Below are positions 45,171-54,460 of a DNA stretch of 64,000 nucleotides, piece after piece; the first letter of the stretch is position 1, and the number at the start of each line of letters is the position of its first letter. The notes under the pieces were generated by a model. That model searched no databases, was not told the origin of the DNA, and worked only from the letters and a program-made list of their open reading frames with translations. The position numbers and the translations under genes were made by a program. Source of the DNA: Kribbella antibiotica (GTDB taxonomy: Bacteria > Actinomycetota > Actinomycetes > Propionibacteriales > Kribbellaceae). The stretch is taken from the NCBI RefSeq assembly GCF_004349055.1, contig NZ_SMKX01000006.1, positions 1 through 64,000 of the forward strand, in the 5' to 3' direction.

Positions 45171-46240
45171 AGGTCTGCCAGCTTCCGCCGGCGAACCAGC
45201 ATGATGAAGAACGGAGCGCCGATGACCGCGGTCACGATGCCGACCTGCAGCTCACCCGGCAGCGCGACGACCCGGCCGATCACATCGGAGCCGAGCAGCA
45301 GGATCGGCGACAGCACCGCGGAGTACGGCAGGATCCAGCGGTAGTCGGGGCCGGTGATGAGGCGCGCGACATGCGGGATGGTCAGTCCGACGAACCCGAT
45401 CGGCCCGGCCGCGGCGGTGGCGGCGCCACAGAGCAGCACGACGACGACCGCGACGAACAACCGTGCCAGGCCCACGCGCTGGCCCAGCGACTTCGCGACC
45501 TCGTCACCCAGCGACATCGCGTTCAGAACGCGGCCACAGAACATCGACAGCACGATCCCGATCAGGATGAACGGCGCCACCTGGCTCGCGATGTCCGAAC
45601 CGCGACCGGCCAGCGACCCGACCGACCAGAAGCGGAACTGGTCGAAGGTGTCGACATCGCTGATCAGCAAGGCGGTCGTCAGCGACCCGAGCATCGCGGT
45701 CAGCGCCGCACCGGCCAGCGCGAGCTTGACCGGCGTCGCGCCTTCGCGGCCGAGCGAACCGAGGAAGTAGACCGCCACCGAAGCCGCTGCCGCACCGGCG
45801 AAGGCGAGCCAGACGTACGCCGTCAGGCTGGCCAGCCCGAACCAATAGATGCCGCCGACAACGAAGAGTGCGGCACCGCCGTTGACGCCGAGAATTCCGG
45901 GGTCGGCGAGCGGGTTGCGGGTGACGCCCTGCATCAAGGCACCGGACAGCCCGAGTGCGGCACCGACCAGAAGGCCGATGATCGTCCTGGGCACACGCAG
46001 TGAGTGAATGATGACGTGATCGGTGTTCGACTCGTCGTAATGACGCAAGGCATCGATCACCGTCGACAACGGAATCTGCTTCGACCCGACGGCGATACTG
46101 AGCAGAACCACCAGCGCGAGCAGGGCGATCGCGCCGACCAGCCCCAGCACCAAGATGGCGCGCCGGGTCCGGCGCGGGCGTGCCGAAACGGCAGCGGTCG
46201 CAGCGCGACCTGCGGAATCGACCGTGGAGCTAGGCGGCAT
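45167..46240 (-). CDS. FecCD-family siderophore permease (first)
   Basis: This 357-residue permease has a ~35-residue polar N-terminus, then ten helices with RVPRTIIGLLVGAALGLSGALMQGVTRNPLADPGILGVNGGA and GPIGFVGLTIPHVARLI. It is first in the operon and starts at ATG 46240, 19 bp from an IdeR/DmdR-type iron box. Iron repression is therefore likely. No periplasmic siderophore-binding lipoprotein gene is in the window; it must be encoded elsewhere. Confidence 0.93.
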   Translation of the reverse strand: MPPSSTVDSAGRAATAAVSARPRRTRRAILVLGLVGAIALLALVVLLSIAVGSKQIPLSTVIDALRHYDESNTDHVIIHSLRVPRTIIGLLVGAALGLSGALMQGVTRNPLADPGILGVNGGAALFVVGGIYWFGLASLTAYVWLAFAGAAAASVAVYFLGSLGREGATPVKLALAGAALTAMLGSLTTALLISDVDTFDQFRFWSVGSLAGRGSDIASQVAPFILIGIVLSMFCGRVLNAMSLGDEVAKSLGQRVGLARLFVAVVVVLLCGAATAAAGPIGFVGLTIPHVARLITGPDYRWILPYSAVLSPILLLGSDVIGRVVALPGELQVGIVTAVIGAPFFIMLVRRRKLADL

Positions 46241-46258
46241 CAGGCTTTTGGTTTCCTC

Positions 46259-46277
46259 TTAGGTAAGGCTAACCTCT
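46259..46277. promoter_or_regulatory. IdeR/DmdR-type iron box
   Basis: TTAGGTAAGGCTAACCTCT differs from the known DtxR/IdeR consensus TTAGGTTAGGCTAACCTAA at three positions. It lies between the divergent siderophore permease operon and the siderophore-interacting protein gene. Iron-loaded DtxR-family repressor should block both. Confidence 0.85.
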
Positions 46278-46340
46278 AGGTGCCTCAGAATAACCCGAGC
46301 CTTCCCGCCTGCGCACCCGAGGCTGATGTGGAGTGACCTG

Positions 46341-47174
46341 ATGACCGCTGTCGCCACCCCGCCCATCATGTTCGACTCGCTGTTCGTGACCGTCCAGGCA
46401 GTCGAGGATCTGAGCCCGCACCTACGTCGCGTGACGTTCGTCGCACCGCGGCTCACCGACGCCGTCGTCGCCGGTCCCGACCAGCGGATCAAGATCCTGC
46501 TGCCGCCCCCGAACGGCAGCAACCTCAAGCTTCTGTCCGGCGAGGACTGGTATGCCGACTGGTGCGCCCAACCCGAGGACGAGCGCTTCATCATGCGGAC
46601 GTACACGATCCGCGAACTGCGCGCCGAGCAGGGCGAGCTGGATATCGAGTTCGTCCTGCACGGTGTGAACGGACCCGCGTCGGCGTGGGCGACGGACGTC
46701 GTACCGGGTGCTGAGATTGCGCTGCTCATCCCGTTCGCGGTCGACACGACCAGCGCCAAGGGGATGCTGAACTCGGGCGTCGACTACGTGCCGCCGAGCA
46801 CGAGCAAGCACCGCGTCCTGATCGCCGACGAGACCGCGCTCCCGGCGCTGACCGGCATCCTCGAGCAACTACCAGCCGATACGCACGCCACCGTTTTCGC
46901 CCAGGTCCCGGACAAGCGCGACATCCGCCCGCTGCCGACCCCCGGCACCGCCGACATCACCTGGATCACTACGGCACCCGACTCGGACACCGACCTTCCG
47001 TTGCTCGAGGCCCTCAAATCCGCTGAACTGCCGGGGTCCGTCGACTTCGCCTGGGTCGCCGGCGAGTCCTCGATGATCAAGTCGGTACGACGCCACCTGG
47101 TCAATGTGGTCGGTCTGCCGAAACCGTCGATCTCGTTCCAGGGTTACTGGAAACGCGGCGAGGCGATCGGTTGA
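46341..47174 (+). CDS. Siderophore-interacting FAD-binding protein
   Basis: The 277-residue flavoprotein belongs to the SIP/ViuB group that releases iron by reducing ferric siderophores in the cytoplasm. The FAD motif RTYTIRELR is present, as are HGVNGPASAWA and the C-terminal AGESSMIKSVRRHLV...GYWKRGE blocks. ATG 46341 has GGAG seven bases upstream; an ATG at 46326 is in frame but lacks a site. It shares the iron box with the divergent permease operon. Its last 31 bases overlap the 3' end of the acyl-CoA synthetase gene. Confidence 0.92.
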   Translation: MTAVATPPIMFDSLFVTVQAVEDLSPHLRRVTFVAPRLTDAVVAGPDQRIKILLPPPNGSNLKLLSGEDWYADWCAQPEDERFIMRTYTIRELRAEQGELDIEFVLHGVNGPASAWATDVVPGAEIALLIPFAVDTTSAKGMLNSGVDYVPPSTSKHRVLIADETALPALTGILEQLPADTHATVFAQVPDKRDIRPLPTPGTADITWITTAPDSDTDLPLLEALKSAELPGSVDFAWVAGESSMIKSVRRHLVNVVGLPKPSISFQGYWKRGEAIG

Positions 47175-48703
47175 TCCAGTTGGTTGCGCAAGGCAAATTT
47201 CTGGATCTTCCCCGAGGCGGTGGTCGGGAACTCCTCGACCACCCGCCACACTTTCGGGACCTTGTGCCGCGCCAACCGCCCGTGCAGGAACTCTTCGAGC
47301 TCGGCGATCGAAACCGGGCCTACCGGCCGCACGAAAGCCGCGACCTGTTCACCCCAATGATCGTCCGGTACGCCGACCACCGCGACGTCGGCGACCGATG
47401 GATGCGTCGCGATCAGCTGCTCGATCTCGCGCGGGTAGATGTTCTCGCCGCCGCGGATGATGACCTCCTTCAGCCGCCCCTCGATCCGGCAGTAGCCACG
47501 CGTATCCATGCTCGCGAGGTCGCCGGTCCGAAGCCAGCCGTCTTCGCCGAGGGCCGCCGCGGTCTGGACGGGATCCTCGAAGTAGCCGGCCATCACGTGG
47601 TAGCCGCGCGTCCACAGCTCGCCGACCTCATCCGCCGCCGCAAGCTCACCGTCGGAGGGCCGGACGATCTTCACCTCGGCGCCAGGCAACGGTCGGCCGA
47701 TCGTGTCGGATCGGTCCTCCGGTGTGTCATCCAGTTCGGTCATGGTGATGACCGGCGAGGCCTCGGTCTGCGCGTAGACGATGGCCAGCGGTACGCCGAG
47801 CTCCGCCTCAACCCGCCGTACCAGCTCTGGCGCGACGGTGGCACCGCCTGACACTGCGTAGCGCACGGAGGAGAGATCGGTGGTCTTGAAGGCCGGGTGG
47901 CCGAGGATGGCGAGCAGCATCGTCGGTACGGCGCCCAGCTGCGCCCCGCGCTCGGATTCGATCAGGTGCAGGTGCAGCGCCGGATCGAACCCTGGCAGCA
48001 GCACCTGTGTCCCAAGGCTGATCAGCGGAGCGAGTGTCCCCTGCACACAGCCGGCGGTGTGGAACAGCGGCATCGTGTTGATGAACACCTCCCCCGGCTG
48101 CATGTCGAATGCCCGCACATACGACAGCCTGGCGTTGTTGGTGATCCCCCGGTGCCGCAGTACGGCGCCCTTCGGAGCCCCCGTCGTACCGGAGGTGTAC
48201 TGGATCTGCGCTGGGTCGTCAGGGTGGACTGTCGGGAGCACCTGGGTCGGTGACGCGGTCTCACGGAAGCTCTTCCAGTCCTCGAAGAGCAGGACCTCGC
48301 GCAGGTCGGGTAGCTCGTTTCTGATCGCGAGCAGTGTCTCCAGCATCGGGTTGTCGCGGTACTGCCGGATCAGGAAGATGCCGGCCGAGCGGGACTGCCG
48401 CAGTACGTGCACGACCTCTCGCTCGCGCAGCGCCGGGTTGACGGTCACGAGGGTGAGACCGGCCAGACCGGCCGCCATCTCCAGCAGGGTCCACTCGGGG
48501 AGGTTGTTGGCCCAGACGGCGATCCGCTCACCATGTGCGAATCGTCCAAGCAGGGCCTGCGCTACCTGCTCAGACTCGGCCAGCAGCTCGGAGTAGCGCC
48601 AGCGCCGCCGGTCGGTGGGAGTCCCCTCCACCAGTGCAACTGTGGACGGCGCCTGCTCGGCGGCATGGCGCAGCAAAGACCCGACCGTGTCCTCGGTGAT
48701 CAT
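47144..48703 (-). CDS. AMP-dependent acyl-CoA synthetase
   Basis: The 519-residue adenylate-forming enzyme has the AMP-binding motif IQYTSGTTGAPKGAV and YAQTEASP. The C-terminal hinge region is DGWLRTGDLASMDTRGYCRIEGRLKEVIIRGGENIYP, with the catalytic Lys in ASGKIQKFALR. It activates a carboxylic acid (fatty or aromatic) as its CoA ester. ATG 48703 follows GGGAGGAA and overlaps the SDR stop as ATGA. The divergent PucR regulator probably controls the pair. The substrate is not readable from sequence. Confidence 0.9.
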   Translation of the reverse strand: MITEDTVGSLLRHAAEQAPSTVALVEGTPTDRRRWRYSELLAESEQVAQALLGRFAHGERIAVWANNLPEWTLLEMAAGLAGLTLVTVNPALREREVVHVLRQSRSAGIFLIRQYRDNPMLETLLAIRNELPDLREVLLFEDWKSFRETASPTQVLPTVHPDDPAQIQYTSGTTGAPKGAVLRHRGITNNARLSYVRAFDMQPGEVFINTMPLFHTAGCVQGTLAPLISLGTQVLLPGFDPALHLHLIESERGAQLGAVPTMLLAILGHPAFKTTDLSSVRYAVSGGATVAPELVRRVEAELGVPLAIVYAQTEASPVITMTELDDTPEDRSDTIGRPLPGAEVKIVRPSDGELAAADEVGELWTRGYHVMAGYFEDPVQTAAALGEDGWLRTGDLASMDTRGYCRIEGRLKEVIIRGGENIYPREIEQLIATHPSVADVAVVGVPDDHWGEQVAAFVRPVGPVSIAELEEFLHGRLARHKVPKVWRVVEEFPTTASGKIQKFALRNQLDQPIASPRFQ

Positions 48704-49608
48704 GCGTTCCTCCCATCGATCCAGAACGGCTCCGCCGGCGCCGTACCGGTCAGCCAGTAGGAGTCGAGCTCCTCCGCCGTCCAGCCGCGCTCGGTCAGGA
48801 TCTCCTCGTCGGTGAGCATCCTCCCGGTGCAGGTCCGCGGCTCGCTGGTCAGGATCTCCATGGCGGCGTCCACATAGATGTCGACCCGCCGCCACTGTGC
48901 CGGATCACCCATCCGCTCGCTACCCCAGTTGCGCGTCGCCGCAGTGTCCACCGGCGCAGCCGGCCACAGTGCGTTCGCAGCAACGTTGTCAGCCAAGTGT
49001 TCGGCCGCAATGCCGAGCTGCAGCCGGCTCATGCCCATCTTGGTCGTCATGTACGCCGCCTTGCCCGGCGTGGCCATGGTCGTCACCTCCGGACTGTTGG
49101 TGAGCAGATGCCCCCACCCCTGCTCGACCATGTGCGGCAGCGCGTAGTACGCCGCCAGATAGGCCGCCCGCACATTGACCTGCCACATCAGGTCGTACCG
49201 CTTCGGCGGAGTGTCCATCACCCGCTCCCACCACAGCGCACCAGCATTGCTCACCACAATGTCCACCCGGCCGAACTCTTCAACAGTCCGCCCGATCAGC
49301 CGCTCCACCTCAGCCTCATCCCGCACATCAGTCCGTACGGCGAGCGCCCGGCCACCCAGCGCCCGCACCTCCTCCGCCACCGAGTGGATCGTGCCTGGCA
49401 CGCGGGGGTCCTCGGTCTCGCTCTTGCCACTCACCACCACATCCGCCCCAGCGCGCGAAAGCGCCAGCACCAATGCACGCCCAATCCCCCGGCTGCTCCC
49501 GGTCACCACTGCGACTCGTCCGCTCAGCTCACCCTTGTGATCCCGGTTCTCCATCGTCGCAGCGTCGGTCCGCGCGGGCGGGCGGACAATGTCTGCGCTG
49601 AGCGACAT
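48700..49608 (-). CDS. Short-chain dehydrogenase/reductase
   Basis: The 302-residue SDR has the nucleotide motif VVTGSSRGIGRAL, SNAG at the end of strand 4 and catalytic YMTTK. The usual active-site Ser falls in TNSPEVTT. The C-terminal extension (GRMLTDEEILTERGWTAEELDSYWL) is like SDRs of the HSDL2-type group. ATG 49608 is given; ATG 49554 nearer the Rossmann fold is also possible. It is co-translated with the acyl-CoA synthetase and may act on the same acyl chain. Confidence 0.88.
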   Translation of the reverse strand: MSLSADIVRPPARTDAATMENRDHKGELSGRVAVVTGSSRGIGRALVLALSRAGADVVVSGKSETEDPRVPGTIHSVAEEVRALGGRALAVRTDVRDEAEVERLIGRTVEEFGRVDIVVSNAGALWWERVMDTPPKRYDLMWQVNVRAAYLAAYYALPHMVEQGWGHLLTNSPEVTTMATPGKAAYMTTKMGMSRLQLGIAAEHLADNVAANALWPAAPVDTAATRNWGSERMGDPAQWRRVDIYVDAAMEILTSEPRTCTGRMLTDEEILTERGWTAEELDSYWLTGTAPAEPFWIDGRNA

Positions 49609-49672
49609 CGCAGCGCCAGATTGTTCGGTCTGACAACTCCTGTGGGCTGACCTGCGGAGTTACGCTGCTGCA

Positions 49673-50827
49673 ATGAGTGAGCTGCCGGCGCTTAGCTCCC
49701 TGGTTCTCGAGCGGCTCGACGCAGTGGTCGAGTCGATGAGCCGGCGCGTTTACTCCGAGCTGCCGTTCTACTCCGAGGGCGATGTGTCGACCATCGATCT
49801 ACGCCGGTCGATCTACGGCAACCTGGTGCCGGTACTGCGCAGTCTGAGCGCGGCTGAGCCGCTGGATCTCGGACCGGCGCGGGCGACCGGTCGGGAGCGG
49901 GCCGAGCAGAACGCACCGCTGCCGGAGGTGCTGCGGGCGTTTCGGATCGGGTTCGAAGAGCTCTGGCATGACCTGGTGACGACCGCCCGGACCACTGGGA
50001 TCGCCAGTGACACCAGTCTGGTCGATGCGGCGACCACGGTCTGGCGACTGGCGGGTGAGTGCACCGATGCGCTCGCCATCGCCTACCGCGCGTCCTCGAC
50101 CGAGCTAGCTGTCCAGCTGGAGCACCGGCGGCTCGCACTGCTCGATGCGCTGTTCCTTGGGACCGCATCTGACACCACGACCCTGTGGGAGATCGGTGAA
50201 GCACTCGGTACGCCGCTCAGTGGGCGGTTCCTGGTCGCGATCACCAGGAGCGGGGAGGGCCAGGAGCTGACGACGCAGTTGCGGCGGCACGGCGTTCACT
50301 CGACCTGGCGGTGGCAACCGGATGCGCTCACTGGGCTGCTGTCGCTCGGCCGCAGTACGACGGAGGCCGCCGTACTGGCTGATCTTGAGAGCAGTGCTGA
50401 GGGTGACATGGGAGTCAGCGCAGTGTTTGAGCATCTGCGGGACACTCCGCGGGCGCTGCATGATGCGCGGATCGCCTTGACCACGCTGACGCATCGCGGC
50501 GGCAAGGTGGTGCAGTACGACCCGAGTCCGCTGGCCATGCTCGTCAGTGCGGCGCCGGTTGAGGCAGAGCGGATCAGTGCCGCCGTACTGGGTGAGTTAC
50601 TGGCGCTTGGGGTGCATGAGAGGTCCGTACTGATTCAGACGCTGCGCACCTGGTGCGCCAACGAGGGTTCACCGAACCGGACTGCCGAGCAGATGCACTG
50701 TCACGCCAACACCGTTCGCTACCGGCTGCGGCGCATCGAGACGCTGACTGGACGGTCGCTGCGTGATCCACAGCAGCTGGCTGAGCTGGTCACCGCGCTC
50801 AGTGCGCTGCGAGTGACGTCGCACTGA
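49673..50827 (+). CDS. PucR/CdaR-type transcriptional regulator
   Basis: The 384-residue regulator has an N-terminal sensory helical domain (RsbRD-like) and a central GGDEF-like degenerate domain (~155-280). The C-terminal PucR helix-turn-helix reads ERSVLIQTLRTWCANEGSPNRTAEQMHCHANTVRYRLRRIETLTGRSL. It is divergent from the SDR/acyl-CoA synthetase operon, which is its likely target. TTGTTCGGTCTGACAA at 49621-49636 in the shared space is a weak inverted repeat that could be its site. Confidence 0.85.
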   Translation: MSELPALSSLVLERLDAVVESMSRRVYSELPFYSEGDVSTIDLRRSIYGNLVPVLRSLSAAEPLDLGPARATGRERAEQNAPLPEVLRAFRIGFEELWHDLVTTARTTGIASDTSLVDAATTVWRLAGECTDALAIAYRASSTELAVQLEHRRLALLDALFLGTASDTTTLWEIGEALGTPLSGRFLVAITRSGEGQELTTQLRRHGVHSTWRWQPDALTGLLSLGRSTTEAAVLADLESSAEGDMGVSAVFEHLRDTPRALHDARIALTTLTHRGGKVVQYDPSPLAMLVSAAPVEAERISAAVLGELLALGVHERSVLIQTLRTWCANEGSPNRTAEQMHCHANTVRYRLRRIETLTGRSLRDPQQLAELVTALSALRVTSH

Positions 50828-50828
50828 T

Positions 50829-50861
50829 GGCCCGAGAGCACCACTGAGGTACTCCCGGGCC
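50829..50861 (+). terminator. Hairpin after PucR regulator
   Basis: GGCCCGAGAG (50829-50838) and CTCCCGGGCC (50852-50861) form a 10-bp stem with one mismatch. It lies between converging genes and lacks a T-tract. Confidence 0.5.
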
Positions 50862-50880
50862 ACAGCCTGAGTCTGCTACC

Positions 50881-52080
50881 TCAGGCGGGGTTCTCCGCGT
50901 GGGTCAAGGTCTCCCAAGCCACGAAGAGTGCGTTCGTACCGGCGGGCCGGTTGGCCTCCGTGAGCGCCTGGGTGTTCGCCATGGCGATCCCCAGCCGGGT
51001 GTGCAGTGCGTTGTAACCGACCTCGGTGATCGGGCCGAGACCGCGGTTCACGCTGCCGCCGCACAGCCAGGACGGAACCGCCTCGGCCTGCCGCTCGTAC
51101 TTGGCCTGGAACCCGAGTGCCTGCCGCAGCCGCTCGCCGTACTGCGGGTAGAGGTCGATGCCCTGGATGCGCGAGGTCTCCAGGACGTGCGAGATCGAGG
51201 AGATGCCGTAGCCGGTGTGGACGAAGTCGCGACAGGTCTCCTGAGTCAGACCGCTCACGAACGTGCCCTGCCCTTGCCAGTAGCTGACGATCTTGTCGCG
51301 GGTGTTGAGGTTCTGGCTCGGCACCGTCTTCGGCAGCGCGCCGTCGGACTCCAGGTACACGTACGCCGGAGCGCGGTTGGCGAACAGCGAGAGTGCCTTG
51401 TCGTAGATCGTCCGGTCCTCGAGGAAGACGCCGATCCCCTGCAGGGCCTCGATGATCGTCAATTCCCAGTTACCGTTGGAGTTCGAGCCGTTGATGATCT
51501 CCGGCACGTAGACGTTGCGCAGCATGGTGCCGAAGCGCGCCGAGTTCGGCCAGTTGCCGTAGGCATGCTTGATGATCTCGGCAGCCTTCGGCCAGGATGA
51601 CGCGGCCCAGCCGGTCTGCAGGGCTGCGTTGCTGTTGGTGTGATCGCGGATCGTTGCCGACCAGGCGTCCATCAGTGCAATGGACTTCTGGGCGTAGCGC
51701 ACGTCACCGCTGATGTACCAGATCAAAGCATCCGTGTACGCCGCGATCGCGTCCTGACGCTCGTTGGTACAACCGTTGTTCGGCTGGGAGTAGGGACCGC
51801 ATTCGACCACCGCGCGCGGCGTCGGCGTCCGGGACAGCGAACCGTAGGCACTGTTCTTGGCCTGGTTGTACGCGTTGGTCCACGGCTGCGCACCGGCCAG
51901 GACCTTCGCCTTCACGAAGTCGAGCTGGGCCCGGCTGACACCGACACCGGGATGCGCGAACACAGCCGGCGCCTCGGCGGGCGCGGGAGTGGGCGGCTGC
52001 GCGGCAACTGCTGGGCTGCTCAACGCGCCGGCCACCAGACCGGCACTCGCCACAGCCACCAGAAGAGGCTTGATTCTCAT
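50881..52080 (-). CDS. Secreted alginate-lyase-like polysaccharide lyase
   Basis: The 399-residue precursor has a Sec signal (MRIKPLLVAVASAGLVAGAL, cleavage after AVAA). The mature helical (alpha/alpha toroid) domain matches the alginate lyase superfamily: FAHPGVGVSRAQLDFVKAKVLAG, NSNGNWELTIIEALQGIGVFLED and RDFVHTGYGISSISH, with a candidate catalytic Asn/His/Tyr set. In soil actinobacteria such enzymes act on uronic-acid polymers. ATG 52080 has AGGAA about eight bases upstream. Its upstream region is shared with the divergent GH105 gene. Confidence 0.8.
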   Translation of the reverse strand: MRIKPLLVAVASAGLVAGALSSPAVAAQPPTPAPAEAPAVFAHPGVGVSRAQLDFVKAKVLAGAQPWTNAYNQAKNSAYGSLSRTPTPRAVVECGPYSQPNNGCTNERQDAIAAYTDALIWYISGDVRYAQKSIALMDAWSATIRDHTNSNAALQTGWAASSWPKAAEIIKHAYGNWPNSARFGTMLRNVYVPEIINGSNSNGNWELTIIEALQGIGVFLEDRTIYDKALSLFANRAPAYVYLESDGALPKTVPSQNLNTRDKIVSYWQGQGTFVSGLTQETCRDFVHTGYGISSISHVLETSRIQGIDLYPQYGERLRQALGFQAKYERQAEAVPSWLCGGSVNRGLGPITEVGYNALHTRLGIAMANTQALTEANRPAGTNALFVAWETLTHAENPA

Positions 52081-52109
52081 GGGCGGATTCCTGTTCCTCG
52101 GGGCGGAGG

Positions 52110-52194
52110 CTCTGCGGCTCCCTCCCAGAGCGCTCAGAGCGCCCGATCCGCAGAGTCTTTTCGGAAGTTTGACGACGGACCGTAAGCGCGTCAA
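52110..52194. promoter_or_regulatory. Inverted repeats between divergent polysaccharide genes
   Basis: CTCTGCGG (52110-52117) pairs with CCGCAGAG (52148-52155), and TTGACG (52169-52174) pairs with CGTCAA (52189-52194). The second is a candidate operator or a -35 element for either direction. No regulator gene is adjacent. Confidence 0.35.
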
Positions 52195-52274
52195 CATCTC
52201 AGCAGGCATTACTTCACGCTGGAACTAATCGCCCCGTTTTCCCAGCTCAGTGGAACAAAGTGAGGATTCGTCCC

Positions 52275-53393
52275 ATGAAGAGACGTCAGTTCCTGACCGT
52301 CGGAACCGCAGCCCTGGCCGCCCCGGCGCTACCCTCTGTCATCACCACCGCCAGCGCGGCTCCGCCCGCGAACAGCCTGCCGCGGCGGGCCGACATCATC
52401 GCCGTGGTGCGCCGCGTCGCCGACCAGTGGATCGCCACGCACAGCAACTCCGGCGACAACGGCTGGGCCCGCGCCACCTTCTTCAGCGGCCTGATGGCTG
52501 CCCACAAACTGACCGGCGAGGTGCGCTACCTGAACTACGCGCGGGCCTGGGCCGAGCGGCACAACTACGGCATCCCCGGCGGCGTCACCACCCGGCATGC
52601 CGACAACCACAACTGCATCCAGACCTACCTCGATCTCTACGATCTCGAAGGCGGCGCCAACAAGCTCACCGCGTCGGTCGACACGTTGAGCCGGATGGTG
52701 AACAGCACCAAGATCGACGACTGGTGGTGGTGCGACGCCCTGCACATGGCGATGCCGCCGTTCGCGCGAATCGGCCGGTTGCGCGCAGATCCGGCGTACT
52801 GGACGAAGGTCTACCAGCTCTACAACCACACCAAGCGAACCCGGAAACTGTGGATCAGTTCGAACGGGTTGTGGTACCGCGACGACCGCTTCCTACCGAC
52901 CGGAATCCTTTCTCCCAACGGGAAGCCGGTCGTCTGGTCCCGCGGTGACGGCTGGGTCGCGGCCGCTCACGTGAAGACCTTGAAGGCACTTCCGGGCGAG
53001 CAGGCGAATGTCGCGGAATACAAGACCGGCCTGACGCAGCTGGTGGGTTCGTTGCGGTCGATCCAGCGCACCGACGGCTTCTGGAACGTCAACCTGGCCG
53101 ACCCGCAGCACCTGCCCGGCCCCGAAACCAGCGGTACGGCGTTCTTCGCGTACTCGGCCGCCTACGCCGTCCGGGCCGGGTTGTTGCCTTCGGTCACCTA
53201 TCTGCCGATGGCGGCCCGGGCGTGGAACGGAATGGTGCAGACCGCCGTGCACCCGGACGGCTTCCTCGGCTTCGTGCAGAAGGTAGGCGACCGGCCGGAA
53301 TCGAGCCAGCCGGTGAACTACGAATCGACCGCCGACTTCGGCGTCGGCGCGTTCCTGCTGGCCGGCGCTGAGCTTGCCCAGCTGACGAACTGA
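52275..53393 (+). CDS. Secreted GH105 unsaturated glycuronyl hydrolase
   Basis: The 372-residue product has a Tat-type signal (MKRRQFLTVGTAALAAPALP). Its alpha/alpha barrel matches YteR/RhiN: HADNHNCIQTYLDLY with D110 and WWWCDALHMAMPPF with D154 correspond to the two catalytic Asp residues of YteR. It would remove the unsaturated uronic acid left by a lyase, which suits the neighbouring lyases. ATG 52275 is preferred to GTG 52260 because GAGGAT then lies at a good distance. Confidence 0.87.
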   Translation: MKRRQFLTVGTAALAAPALPSVITTASAAPPANSLPRRADIIAVVRRVADQWIATHSNSGDNGWARATFFSGLMAAHKLTGEVRYLNYARAWAERHNYGIPGGVTTRHADNHNCIQTYLDLYDLEGGANKLTASVDTLSRMVNSTKIDDWWWCDALHMAMPPFARIGRLRADPAYWTKVYQLYNHTKRTRKLWISSNGLWYRDDRFLPTGILSPNGKPVVWSRGDGWVAAAHVKTLKALPGEQANVAEYKTGLTQLVGSLRSIQRTDGFWNVNLADPQHLPGPETSGTAFFAYSAAYAVRAGLLPSVTYLPMAARAWNGMVQTAVHPDGFLGFVQKVGDRPESSQPVNYESTADFGVGAFLLAGAELAQLTN

Positions 53394-53400
53394 TCACGAC

Positions 53401-53430
53401 ACCCCTGGCGACCGTCGGGTCGTCAGGGGT
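53401..53430. terminator. Bidirectional terminator
   Basis: ACCCCTGGCGACC (53401-53413) and GGTCGTCAGGGGT (53418-53430) form a 13-bp stem with one mismatch. It lies between converging GH105 and F420-type genes and covers the stop of the latter. Confidence 0.7.
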
Positions 53431-53821
53431 GGCCCAGCTGGCTGGTGATGCGCTCGACAGTGACACCAGCCGCGAAACGCGGCGTACCGGGCGGCTCGAC
53501 GTCCGACCAGTCACCGACGTACTTGTGGGCAATGGCCTTCTCGAGCTGGAGCTCCGGATCGGGCATCAACTCGTCGACCCGGCCGCGCAGCTCGAGATAG
53601 TACGTCGGTCGCGCGGGGTCGACGATCAGCACCGAGATCGCCGGATTCCGCCGGAGGTTGCGCAGCTTCTGGCGGCCCTCGACCAGACTGATCCGGACCT
53701 GCTCGCCGTCCCAGAGGAACCACTGCGGGGTGATCTGCGGCTCGCCCTGCTTGCCGATCGTGCCCACGATCGCGACAGCGGTCGAGGACAGCAGATCCTT
53801 GAACTCGGCGGGAATCTCCAT
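53423..53821 (-). CDS. PPOX-class (F420-dependent type) oxidoreductase
   Basis: The 132-residue split-barrel protein matches PPOX/F420-dependent enzymes: VAIVGTIGKQGEPQITPQWFLWDG, SLVEGRQKLRNLRRNPAISVLIVDP and YLELRGRVDEL. The Lys/Arg-rich GRQKLRNL segment is the usual cofactor-phosphate contact. Whether it uses F420 or FMN is not settled. It stands alone, next to a TetR gene. Confidence 0.85.
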   Translation of the reverse strand: MEIPAEFKDLLSSTAVAIVGTIGKQGEPQITPQWFLWDGEQVRISLVEGRQKLRNLRRNPAISVLIVDPARPTYYLELRGRVDELMPDPELQLEKAIAHKYVGDWSDVEPPGTPRFAAGVTVERITSQLGHP

Positions 53822-53841
53822 CCTCGGACGGTACCCCGGGG

Positions 53842-54429
53842 TCAGTTCAGGTGACCGGCCAGTTCCGGAACGTGGATACCGGCCGCGTCCAGCAGGGCGC
53901 CGGCGGTCAGCACGCCGATGCCGCCGAGCTCCCGGGCGCGAACCACGGCCCGCGCGGCGCCGCCGTCGTAGATCAGCGTCAGCTGGATCGCGAGCGTGCC
54001 GGGATCCTCGGCGCCGGCCTTCGCCAGCTCCCGGTGGAAAAAGTCGGTGAGCTGCTGCTTGAAGTGCCGGGCCACCACCGACCCCGGGTGCTCCGGATCC
54101 TTCAGCTCCACGGCCGTGGCGACGTACGGGCAGCCGAGGAAGTTGCCTTCAGCAACAAGATTGTCCTGGCGCTCGAAGACATCCACGATCCGCTCCCGCG
54201 GCGACCGGTCGTCCGGACCCGGATACAACATCGCCTGCAGTGCCGGACCACGGCTCGCGAGGCTCTCCGCGATCAGCTCGTCCTTGGAGCGGAACAGCTG
54301 GTACATCGACTTCTTCGACACCCCGGCAGCCTTGCAGAGTGCATCCACTCCGATATTCACGCCGTCGCTGTAGAAGAGTTCACCCGCGGCCTCGAGGAGG
54401 CGTTCGCGGGGTGTCGCCGAGCTGCTCAT
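53842..54429 (-). CDS. TetR-family transcriptional regulator
   Basis: This 195-residue regulator has the TetR helix-turn-helix RERLLEAAGELFYSDGVNIGVDALCKAAGVSKKSMYQLFRSKDELI and a C-terminal domain with NFLGCPYVATAVEL, typical of an SDR-linked subgroup. It is divergent from an SDR gene, and the shared 92-bp space contains two GAAACAGATCGGTTT sites. It probably represses that SDR and itself. Confidence 0.92.
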   Translation of the reverse strand: MSSSATPRERLLEAAGELFYSDGVNIGVDALCKAAGVSKKSMYQLFRSKDELIAESLASRGPALQAMLYPGPDDRSPRERIVDVFERQDNLVAEGNFLGCPYVATAVELKDPEHPGSVVARHFKQQLTDFFHRELAKAGAEDPGTLAIQLTLIYDGGAARAVVRARELGGIGVLTAGALLDAAGIHVPELAGHLN

Positions 54430-54460
54430 ACGACGAGGGTACCGGCTGGATTTGGGAATA

